DNA of 64,000 nucleotides. Origin: Spodoptera frugiperda (lineage: Eukaryota > Arthropoda > Insecta > Lepidoptera > Noctuidae). Within the stretch, counting starts at the first letter, position 1, and every line of letters begins with the position of its first letter. The stretch is from the NCBI RefSeq assembly GCF_023101765.2, contig NC_064234.1, positions 1,612,001-1,676,000 of the forward strand, in the 5' to 3' direction. A program made the position numbers and the translations under genes. Positions 49,976 through 59,240 of the stretch are shown piece by piece. The notes under the pieces were generated by a model. The model was not told the DNA's origin. It saw only the letters and a program-made list of their open reading frames with translations, and ran no database searches.

Positions 49976-50508
49976 GAATATTAACCCCGTCCACCCTAAA
50001 AAAGGAGTGGACTGTCATGTACTGTTGATGTTTGTTGTAGGTAAATAAAAATCATAAATACAGGAAATACAGATTTTATTTCTAATTCTACAAAACAGTC
50101 TTGCCGTGCAGTTGTATGTCGGATCACATACAATACTATAACTTGGCACTATATCGACACGTTCAATGATACAAGCAGTTACCATTAAGTTGGGTGAACA
50201 AAAAAGGGTATTTTAAGTCAATGAAGACTTCAGTCAGTTATGTTATTAGAGCTATGGTGTAAAAAACCTTATGATAATTGGACTCTCTCATCAATTGAAT
50301 TCAAAATCAGTTCTTCTAAAGTGATATTTACGTAAAGTCCAGGGCAGCCCACCTACTACTTGTATCAGAAAACATATTACAGAATATATTTTTTATTTTC
50401 AAGAACGATTACAAATATCGATTATTTCATTGTATGTACATTATGTTTAAATATAATACATAGCACGTTTTGTTCCAATTTCTTTATACAGCAGAACTGG
50501 GAACTGTT

Positions 50509-51289
50509 TATACCTAATGCGCTCTAAGAAGGTGCGGCTGACAGATTCAGTAACGTTTCGTATCACTCTTGAAAGTTGCTGCGATTTAAAAATTATGCCT
50601 TAATATTTTAGCTGTATCACATTCGTATTATGTTAAATCATTCGGATGCGTAGTTAATTAAATTAAAACCAACCGGAATGTTCTAGTATTCAATTAAAAT
50701 CTAATGAAATGAAAAATAAAGTAAAGTGTTATGCGTATAACGTAAAGCCATAGTCGTGTTTAGTGATGGGATGTACGGCTACGATGGATAGGTAGTCGAT
50801 GTTTTTTTAGAATAAAAAACGAAAATCGTGCGTCGTTCAATTATCATTCTTAAAAAACCTTTAATTATGTGGGTAAATCCACTGTAGACGCGGCTCTCTC
50901 TGCCCAAACCACAGTGACATTATCTAAGCAGAAATATGTAGTAGGCATTTTTCTAGACATTTCCGGCGCCATTGATAATGCGTGGGGGTACTTAATCTAA
51001 CATATACAAACTAATATATCCTTGTTTTCTTCACGGTTCTGTAAAACTGTAACTCTGAAACACCTCAGGGCTCGGTCATAAAATATTTATTTTGACAAGT
51101 ATATACACGTAGTTAGACTGCACAACTAAATAACACACACATTTAATAAAAAAATTCAAGAGAATTAAATGTATGCTGCGAGTATCGATAGCGATAAAAA
51201 AAGATTTTTCTAATGTCCATCCCTAAAGAGAGACGTCAACGTCATACTGGCATCTGTCAGCCGCACCTTCTTAGAGCGCATTAGGTATA
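50509..51289. mobile_element. Terminal-inverted-repeat DNA element (about 780 bp, non-autonomous)
   Basis: Left arm 50509-50546 and right arm 51252-51289 are perfect 38-bp inverted repeats beginning TATACCTAATGCGCTCTAAG. The outer TATA is itself a palindrome, so a TA or TATA target duplication cannot be told from the repeat end; a TA target would suggest a Tc1/mariner-like origin. No transposase is encoded. The interior contains a reverse transcriptase fragment (50872-51077). Confidence 0.8.
50872..51077 (+). pseudogene. R1-type LINE reverse transcriptase fragment
   Basis: The frame from 50872 reads GKSTVDAALSAQTT, then KYVVGIFLDISGAIDNAWG up to a TAA at 50998-51000. This is the RT motif around the first catalytic Asp in R1-clade LINEs (FLDISGAFDN), with Ile replacing Phe. 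After a deletion and frame change, TPQGSV (51060-51077) is the next conserved RT block. Both ends are missing, so this is a dead fragment trapped inside the inverted-repeat element. Confidence 0.75.
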
Positions 51290-51409
51290 GAAGTAAACAT
51301 TACAACTACGTATAATTATTGGATAGATACAAATTAATCACAACGTTTAATGTTTTCTTATAATAAACACATACATACGGCCTGCTGTCTACGTTGCGTC
51401 AATAGACGA

Positions 51410-51470
51410 ATGCATCATCAGCACACGTCCACTGCTTGACATAGGCCTCCCCCAATGAATGACAAAATAG
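51410..51470 (+). repeat. Fragment of a widespread moth repeat
   Basis: CATCATCAGCACACGTCCAC followed by TGCTTGACATAGGCCTCCCC is a well-known interspersed motif in lepidopteran genomes (recognised from experience, not searched). Flanks show no coding sequence. Confidence 0.45.
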
Positions 51471-51596
51471 ACGGATTTACCTTTGCCGCCTTTCGTTTTG
51501 AAACAGGATGCAAGCATTTGTCAGTTACAGGCCGCCTATTATTTGAGAGTTTGTGGCGAATGTAAGCATTCGCCAAATGACGCAACGTGGACAGTA

Positions 51597-51706
51597 CCCT
51601 TAGTATGATTTTGCTTTACGTTCAACGAAAACGAAACTGATTGGTCAGTGCGAATGAACCAACGAGGACGCGTTTCGATCTCGTTAAACGTAAAACAAAC
51701 TAAGGA
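51597..51706. mobile_element. Candidate short MITE with imperfect inverted ends
   Basis: The left end CCTTAGTATGATTTTGCTTT (from 51598) and the reverse complement of the right end, CCTTAGTTTGTTTTACGTTT (from 51705), are similar. Next come ACG/TTCAACG and AACGAGA-like continuations. No clear target duplication was found, so this could be a chance inverted pair. Confidence 0.4.
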
Positions 51707-51775
51707 TACAGAAGGCCTAAGATAGCATAAAATACACAGTTTAAATGAAATACATCACTGTAGTTTGACCAGAAC

Positions 51776-51939
51776 CAGTGCCGGCGTTAGGGGGGCGTGA
51801 TGGGGCGATGACCCAGGGCGAAAATTCTGGGGGGCGCCAAAAAAAATTAAAAACTACTTCTAACACTTGATATTGCTTCCCTCAAGTGGGCGCCACAATA
51901 TTTTCGCCCGGGGTGTCAGTGGCCCTCACGCCGGCACTG
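51776..51939. mobile_element. hAT-type MITE (164 bp)
   Basis: The element starts CAGTGCCGGCGT and ends with the exact inverse ACGCCGGCACTG; similarity between the arms continues inward (GGGCGCC/GGCGCCC). It is flanked by a perfect 8-bp direct repeat ACCAGAAC (51768-51775 and 51940-51947). An 8-bp duplication and CAG..CTG ends are hallmarks of the hAT superfamily. There is no coding capacity. Confidence 0.93.
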
Positions 51940-51947
51940 ACCAGAAC

Positions 51948-52813
51948 GTAAAATGAAGAGAATGGTAAGTTGAGTAGTAAGAATAGAGTTAAATGAGTCT
52001 GCAATAAGGTTCATATTCGAACCACATTAACAGAGTTTTAACTTCTGTATAAATTGTTTGACCATTACTAAGATAAAAACGGAATTACTTTTAGTATTTG
52101 TCCAAAATAAGTGCATAATACTTTTGTCAGGGAACCAATTTGACTAGATCCGAGAAATATTTTTACAGACTACATATTATCGTTACGCCTGCCTCCTACT
52201 GGTGTAGATAGTGACAATGGAACGCCAAATAACATGTTTTTCATAAGTTGGAACATCCATTAAGGCAGTTTTACTCTCATCACTGATTCATGTCAGTATT
52301 TTCCTTACATATAGCTAATGTACCTACAAATACAGTATTTCATACTTTAATTTATTGAACGAGATCATATCAATTAATTCACTAGACGAAATGAACCACA
52401 ACGACATACATTCGCAAGAATAACTATCGCTTCAACTCGAACTTTCAAATACCTATCCTTACTATTTTAAATTTTAATGAACTTTATCCATTTTCTTTCT
52501 AGTCGATATACAATTTTTAGTCAATTAATCCCAAAAAGTAAGTGAACTATTTCACATTGCTTGCTTGTACTCGTGCATTTTAATTTAATCTATCTACACA
52601 AACATATCTCTGGGATGGATTTTGAAGAACGAATTTAGTTTTCCTTATTTGCAGTTTAGAAATTAACTAACACTAGATACCAAAAAATTAAGATGTATTA
52701 GACATTCCTACAGTTTCATCGAAGATTAGCATTTTTGCACTGGAAATGTGCTATGCTGCTAATACTATAGCCTATCCTACGAAAATGTAAGCTGCCAAAC
52801 TATGTGACCGTTT
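51948..52813. other. AT-rich spacer between two hAT elements
   Basis: No gene or clear repeat is seen except the last ~75 bp (from about 52740, ATGTGCTATGCTGCT), which may be one arm of an older inverted-repeat element interrupted by the hAT insertion at 52822. Confidence 0.4.
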
Positions 52814-53045
52814 CCACCGATCAGCGGCGGCCTTACCCATTGCGAGGCTCCGGGCGGCAGGTCTTTGCGAGGCCCTTTGTCCTTCGTAAAAAGTATGTGA
52901 TGCGAAAGTAGGTCTGGTTGTTTGGTTTAGGTACTTGTTATGTTTGACGAGAAATACTAAAGTAATACAAATAAATAAAATTTGAGTTTTAAAAGATTTT
53001 ACTTTGAAAGATTTGCAAAATTAACAAATACAGGGATGATACATT

Positions 53046-53533
53046 TTAAAATTGATGTTTACGACTTTTCCTAAGACTAAAATTTTTAATTAAAACAGAA
53101 TAATCTAACGAATGAGCTACGTCATTTTCGATGGAAAGAATAGCAAGGGCTGAAAGCCGATCTTGTGTCATCGAATTCCTCAAATATGTTTTAATGATTT
53201 TAAGCCTCGAAAAACTCCTTTCAGCAGACGCAACTGTAACAGGTGTGGTGGCAATAATTCTCAGGACTATTTCGATAGTGGGGTAAACTTCGGTTAATTT
53301 TTTTCTATTATGTATTTCAGCACCGAGATAATGTCGTCGTTTCCTTCATACACACGAATGAACATATTCAGTTCTTCGTACAATTCATGTCCATCAATAT
53401 CACATGATTCTCCTACTGTCATAGATATTCGTAAGTCGCTGCATCGTTTCAAAAGTTCACTATCACTAATTTCCTTTAATCTTTTTGTATTATACATGTT
53501 ACCCGTTTCATTTCGTTCGTCAACTCTTATCAC
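53046..53533 (-). pseudogene. hAT transposase C-terminal (dimerisation) fragment, frameshifted
   Basis: The minus-strand frame from 53533 to 53294 encodes LKEISDSELLKRCSDLRISM and TVGESCDIDGHELYEELNMF. It is broken in a poly(A) run just before 53290; in another frame YPTIEIVLRIIATTPVTVAS, AERSF and TQDRLSALAILSIEND follow, stopping at 53046-53048. These are the C-terminal hAT dimerisation motifs of the kind found in ZMYM1-like and other hAT transposases. The BED/TTF finger and DDE residues are gone, so it cannot transpose. Confidence 0.85.
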
Positions 53534-53927
53534 CTTGGAATTATTTTACTTACAGAAAGCAAGTACAAGAAAATCCACGTAGATTTTCTTGTACCTGCTT
53601 TCTTTTGATAGCTCGTTTCTTTTTTGAACTACCTGACTCAAATTTTCTACCGACATCACGATCACCCGAACTCATTTCGTAAATCTTGTATTGTTTCGCA
53701 TTAAACAGCCAGAAATATTTTTTAAGTATCACACAGTTTTTTACACTTTTTCAGCTTACTCAATACTTCAAATAGGTACTATATTTTACACATTTCCAGC
53801 TCACTCAATACTTTAAATACTATAAGAACGTAAAATTGAAAGATATTTACGGTACAGTAACGACTTTGTAACTCATATTGTAAGTAAAATAATTCCAAGG
53901 TGATAAGAGTTGACGAACGAAATGAAA
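53506..53927. repeat. Long inverted repeat (48-bp perfect arms) inside the hAT element
   Basis: Left arm 53506-53553 and right arm 53880-53927 are exact reverse complements over 48 bp, with a 326-bp loop. The loop contains a second hairpin (about 53556-53602, arms AAGCAAGTACAAGAAAATC-like) and an imperfect tandem repeat (about 53752-53822, CTCAATACTT units). Transcribed, it would form a stable nested stem-loop. Confidence 0.9.
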
Positions 53928-54358
53928 CGCGGGGATTCCCCGAGAGATAGAATAGCAGAACATTAACTGTCTCGACTCCCGAGCTGACCCGAATGCTATA
54001 CGATTAAAAAACAGATCTTCAAGTATTTTGAGGCGCGATATTCAAGTACTATCAATTACACTGTTAGAAATTTCTATTGTAATTTTGCAACAAATGCGTT
54101 GGAAGTACACTGCCAAGACATTATTGTAAAATTAAAGCTGTTTTAGTAATTTTAATGGAATTAGTTAAGTAACTAACTTTATTTTAATTTACCGCTATGT
54201 TATAACCTGAATAAGTAATTAAGGATCAAAATAAAAAGTTAAATAAAATCTATATTTTTTTAAATTTGCTTCGGTTGTGTAGCGCGAGGCCCTTGCAAGA
54301 GCGAGGCCCCGGGCGATTGCCCTGTTCGCCACCCCCTAAGGCCGCCTCTGCCACCGAT

Positions 54359-54891
54359 ACTAAGTTATATGTGGCTGTGCAAGGAACATGAGCAGTTCGA
54401 GTATGCTATGTATCCATCCATAGCACGCATCTTTCCATATAAAAACATGACATAAAAACATAGCTTGTCTGAGTCCGACTGTACCAGTACACTAAGCTAT
54501 GTGTACTAATGAATATGTTTGGTGGAAGCCAAACGCGTCCACAGCAACATAGCATAGCCCATCTCTTGTGGCAAACCTCCCTTAAGTTCTTTATAAAAAA
54601 GGTATTAAATATTTCAGAAGATAATAAAATTGTGTAAGTATATTTCCCTTCTTAGGAGCAGGCCAGAGTAAGGAAGGGATAATTTTCTTACAAAAATATC
54701 AAGTGTATATGATATTACGATATTGATTACATTTAAAATATTAACAAAAGTTCTCTCTATGTATCTAGTATCTACTGAGTAATATACGTATGATTGATTA
54801 CAGTAATTGGTGTTATGATTACAATATAGTTTTAAATATGGTTTGGAGAGAGACCATGAAATAACAATTGAACATAACGTAACTTTTTGGT
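54359..54891. other. Spacer right of the hAT element
   Basis: The first ~220 bp (to CAACATAGCATAGCCCATC near 54575) may be the remainder of the inverted-repeat element split by the hAT insertion. The rest is AT-rich with no gene. Confidence 0.35.
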
Positions 54892-55086
54892 TTTTTTTTT
54901 AAATTTTGTGGCCCTTTATTAGTATTCTTTACTGTGTCCTGCGTTTATAAACATACAAGTTCACATACACATGACACCCAGACCACAACAATTTGTGGAT
55001 CAAACAAAGAGTTGCTACATGCAGGAATCGAACCCGCTACACGTTACGCAGTAGTCGGTTGCGAAGCCACTGCGCCATCTTTGCAG
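54892..55086 (-). mobile_element. tRNA-derived SINE, minus strand
   Basis: On the minus strand an A box (TGGCGCAGTGG, plus-strand 55067-55077) and a B box (GGGTTCGATTCCTGC, plus-strand 55021-55035) lie at tRNA spacing. They are followed by CAACTCTTTGTTTGATCC, ACAAATTGTTGTGGTCTGGG and an A-rich 3' tail (T run near 54891-54900 on plus). The arrangement, with a GATGGCGCAGTGGCTTCGCA head, is that of a common moth SINE family and is distinct from the 12.3/28.8 kb family. Confidence 0.75.
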
Positions 55087-55467
55087 TCAAATTGTATATT
55101 TAGATGCATTTTATTGTATGTACATTCTAATAACTAAATACGAATATACAAGAGCTACAATCAGACACGCCTTTACCCTAGAATACTAAGTTTTTAAATT
55201 AAATAATAAGTTTTTAAATTAAATCACATTCACCAGTTTTTATGATGTCAGTCTCCAAACCATATGTTTAATATACGAACAGGATACACATGGTACTTAA
55301 CCTACTCTCTACTTCATAAGTTGATATGAACACAACTGTATGGGGGTGTTGTGTGAACATAATTACTAATACACATAGCATATCATTGGCAACACTGACT
55401 AAACTCAACTTTATTGATATTGAAAATAAAGATTAAATTTAATTACAGAAAGAAAGAAAGTAAACAT

Positions 55468-56216
55468 TATACAGGTTGTCCCTGAAATCGACGTCCAACG
55501 GGCATTAGATGATCAGCAAGGTTCCAACTGTTATCAGAAAAATATAAAAAAATATAAGTCCTACAGTTTTTAAATTACAGTGACTTATGTGTTATCCAGG
55601 AAAAAGTACACCCTGTGCCAGTCTTTTGACTCTTGTTGCTACAAATCTTTATTTTTTCGTCTGCAGTCTTCCTTACATTATCCTGAATAGTGCTCCAGTA
55701 ATATGGAATCATAAATTCTTAGCCAACTGCTTTAGATTGGAAAACATTGTTAGTTTTAGAGGAACCAAATACTCTGAATAAAATTTTCACCTTACTTTAA
55801 GTGACTGTACTGAATAAATTATGTATGGCGCTAGTAGTGGCAAATTTCACCAAAGTTGGCGCATTTAATTAATTATAAAATGGTATAGCACTTTGCAAAT
55901 TATTTCTTAAACTCGACACAAAAAAAGATTTTTCAACGAAACTCCGTTTCGATGAATTTATTTGAACTTACTAAAAATTCTTCTAGTGTACTCAAATCAT
56001 ACGTTACAACCTCGTATGCACTAGACAACACTTTGCACGCGATTTGTTATCATCATGTTGAAAATCAGCGAGGATCTCTTGTCAAACAACATTGTCTGTT
56101 TACCCGTGATTTCGCTTGCAGCATTCGTCATTTTTTTTATATTTTTCTGATAACATTTGGAACCTTGCCGATCATCTGGTGCCTGTTGGACGTCGACTTC
56201 AGGGACACCCTGTATA
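55468..56216. mobile_element. DNA transposon with ~80-bp terminal inverted repeats, no transposase
   Basis: The left end TATACAGGTTGTCCCTGAAA and the inverted right end TATACAGGGTGTCCCTGAAG diverge slightly but match over about 80 bp, including CGACGTCCAAC, AGATGATC.GCAAGGTTCC and TGTTATCAGAAAAATATAA. The TA dinucleotide at both ends would fit a TA target duplication. Internal frames (55587-55781, 55952-56224) encode nothing recognisable. The superfamily is not assigned. Confidence 0.8.
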
Positions 56217-59005
56217 CGTTATAAAATAAACTCTATTCTTTATGCAGAAAACATGACAAATCAAAAGATAATTAGATAGCTCTACTGCAACAAAAATTTC
56301 CCTTATTATTTCGTAAATAAAGACCAAATTCCTTGAACAACTATTTGACAAAAAATATCAAAAGTTGAACTTACTGCTTACGTAAATAAGTAGTTGAAAT
56401 CAGTGTTACTGCCAATGATACGCATTCAATTATACAGACGCCTAACTAATGAAAGTGTGTTTATATAATTATTTGAATATTTCATTATACCTATTGAAAT
56501 ATCGAAATAATATGTATCCAAACACGGCGCCTGTAAAATTATAGTGCAATATCTTATTAAATAGGTAACGTTATAATATTACTACAGTATAAGGCGGATC
56601 TATCTCCGAACACCTACTACAACGACCAATCTTATTGCTTCCACTCCTGCGCAACCATTTAAGAGTAATTTTATTCTTACAATATGTTATAGTCTCCCAC
56701 AATTCTACATTTTTTTAAACGCATTTCGTTCAAAATAAGGTGTGACTTGAACTATATAGGTAGTCCATTCGATTTCTTGTTTCATAATGTCAATACCGAT
56801 TATTAGATTGAAAAAAAAAAATTGTATTGATAATATATAAAGCAGAAGAATTTGTTTGTTTGGACGCACCTATTTCGGAAACTACTCCTCCGAATCAGGA
56901 ACTGTATACCGGTATAAATTTCTGTACATTTTTTTCTGTATGACGTCATACCATAAACATTCTGTTATTCAAAAATAACGTACAGATATTCAAACAGAAA
57001 TGATTCGTGTATCTTAATTATTCTTGTATCGTATAATTTTGGTACATATATAACAGATGATTTGGGTAGCGGTAATTTATCTGTATCATATCCATATAAG
57101 TAAGATATTCGTATGAATTATCGGTTATTCTCGATTGTTTAACTCATCTGTCCTCCCCTATCCGCGCCCCGCCCTTATTCCTTCGTGCACTAAAGTCCAT
57201 CTGTCGCGCGCCGCCTCGTGTTTTGGTACAGAAATAAAGTATCGGTTAAAATAATTGTTGTACTGAAATTAGTCCAGTATATACATTTGAGTACTCATAT
57301 ATTTCTAATCAAATTTTAATATCTGATACCGAAATTATGCTTCAAAAGCCGGTATACAAATAAGAGTAGTGAAATTTTACTAGTACTATTTAAATATTTT
57401 ATACCGATATGCAGTCTCTGCTCCGAATTGAACAAGTCTTTTTGTTCTAGGCTATAAAACATCAGCTCTGCTCGATGCAGACCGGATGAAACCGCACTGA
57501 GGTCGTGAGTTCTGTTATAAAACTAAAGACATGTATATTTACAAGATTGTTTATTTCATTTCATATTTTTTATCATGAAATTATTTTACTCTTAGAAAAT
57601 GAGCCCCAAATGTCAATACATTTACATTTATTTAACCTGGAACACACCTACAGGCACTTTCGATGTGGTAACCCAGTTAGTTTTGTCAGTATTTATCCCA
57701 GCGGTCAAACTAAATCTTTACCAGAGGGTTTAATACGAGTATTTTACGTTTACGCGACGTCCTGTGTAAGCGATCTAGCAGCGAACGCGAAGCGATGCGG
57801 TAACACACGATTTCAACGCGATGCGGTTATAGCTGTCGCGTCGCGACGCGTCACAAAGCGTTCATGTGAATCGCTTCGTTTTGTTTTTGTTTCCGACATT
57901 ATAAACAAAAACGTGACGGCACCTCATCCAGTTCACGCGGTTGATGGCGTAGGCCACGTCAATAGATTTTAACAGTTTTTGTTTTCGCGCCGCGCCGCAC
58001 CGCATCCCCTTCGCGTCTACATCAGGACGCCGTGTTAACGAGATGGAAATGTTACCACTTTGGACGGTCTGATTGACCTGCTCCAATAAATCAACCAAAC
58101 AGAGGGCTTATTGTAGTTATATCTCGTTAACCATAAAACAAACTCGTAGTACACCCTCTGATTCGGCTAAATGTTAGTACTTGAAACTTGCAGTGACTAC
58201 TGTCATCCTTCTACAACCTACTAAAATTGATTGAATACACCTTGATAAAACTAAGGCAGTATTGAACTTAAAATAATTAGAAGTGAAGTCTTTAAAACAA
58301 TTTACAAGTTGCAAATTTTGAGCAAAATTTATAAGAAACTAGCAAAACCCGACGAACTCCGTTTCGTCACCAGACGGGCTATTTTATTGATTTTCTTCAG
58401 ATTTTTCTTTGCTAAAAACCTCACGGCGCGCAAGACCTTTCCAATGAATGCAAAACCGTGGAAATCGGTTCGTGCGTTCTGGAGTTATAGCGTCAGGAAG
58501 GAAAACCCGACTTATTTTTATATAATAGAATAAGATAAGATTAATGATCGAAGGTCCATTGCAGATTATTTACGTACTGTAGAAATTACAGCCAGAGGTT
58601 AATATGTCATCATCATTTAACTGGTCTTGTGCCGAAACGCGGGTCCACTCTAGACATAACGTATTTTCTGTTGTGTCTTATATATAAGAGGTTAATCGAC
58701 CTCATAAAAGGCTACGTGTTAGTGCGTGCGGAACTAGTTGTCCGTTACTTAGCTGGCGAATAGGAGTTAGGTGGCGGTTTACCTACAGCTTACAACGTAA
58801 ATGAGATTAGACAATGATGACTGATGACCAATCTCAAAATATCTTGAATAATAATTGTTCAACCATTGAAACAAAAGACAAATGAACTAGTTCTGTGCGC
58901 CCTATAGTATGTATATGTTTTAATCCATTTCAGTTTGTTGTCATATTTAATTATTTTTTTTTATTATTCTACAAGTTGATTATTAATATCACGTCTTTAC
59001 CTCTT
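56217..59005. other. Intergenic, repeat-rich DNA 3' of Hira
   Basis: No gene is supported. There is a decayed transposon-like tail (TTTGTTTGGACGCACCTATT near 56850), a GC-rich block rich in TCGCGTCGCGACGCG-like palindromes at about 57750-58050, and a repeat at 58320-58535. The 155-codon frame at 57505-57972 crosses AT-rich and repeat DNA and looks accidental. Confidence 0.45.
58320..58535 (+). repeat. Probable interspersed repeat
   Basis: The run ACGAACTCCGTTTCGTCACC, CTCACGGCGCGCAAGACCTT, GGAAATCGGTTCGTGCGTTC, TGGAGTTATAGCGTCAGGAAGG resembles a 3' repeat tail often seen in lepidopteran genomes. Class and borders are unresolved. Confidence 0.4.
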
Positions 59006-59011
59006 TTTATT
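59006..59011 (-). other. Candidate Hira poly(A) signal
   Basis: AATAAA on the minus strand lies about 230 nt after the Hira stop codon, a plausible 3' untranslated length. Confidence 0.45.
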
Positions 59012-59240
59012 ACAATAATTTTTAAAACACTATCCAGAAAAGCACTATGCAAAAAGAAGTTTACCTTGCACAAAAAGAATTATCAACCTTAAAATCCTCG
59101 TAATAAGGTATTTTTAGAAAATTTTGCAAATTCCATTCCATAAAAACACATTATACAACTAATATTCTCCACCACTCGAGATCGTTGCTCTCACTCTAAC
59201 ACATTATAAGCTACATACACTTGTCTCGCTCCTTGACCAG

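Larger units (their letters stand above)
49366..50508. other. Intergenic DNA 3' of Drak
   Basis: A 94-codon frame at 49402-49683 resembles nothing I know. The remainder holds the dispersed repeat at 49760-49975 and AT-rich spacer up to the inverted-repeat element at 50509. Confidence 0.5.
52822..54350. mobile_element. hAT DNA transposon, internally deleted (1529 bp)
   Basis: Termini are CAGCGGCGGCCTTA (left) and its near-inverse TAAGGCCGCCTCTG (right), with further sub-terminal similarity (GCGAGGC, CCGGGC). Perfect 8-bp target duplications CCACCGAT flank it at 52814-52821 and 54351-54358. Only the C-terminal part of a transposase survives, on the minus strand (53046-53533). The interior is rearranged by a 48-bp inverted duplication. 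Confidence 0.93.

Noticed and set aside
55021..55077. tRNA gene on the minus strand
   Set aside because: A and B boxes are present but the segment continues into a SINE body with a 3' A-rich tail and lacks a convincing cloverleaf.
57505..57972. 155-codon open frame
   Set aside because: Crosses AT-rich and palindromic repeat DNA; no family resemblance and no splice context.
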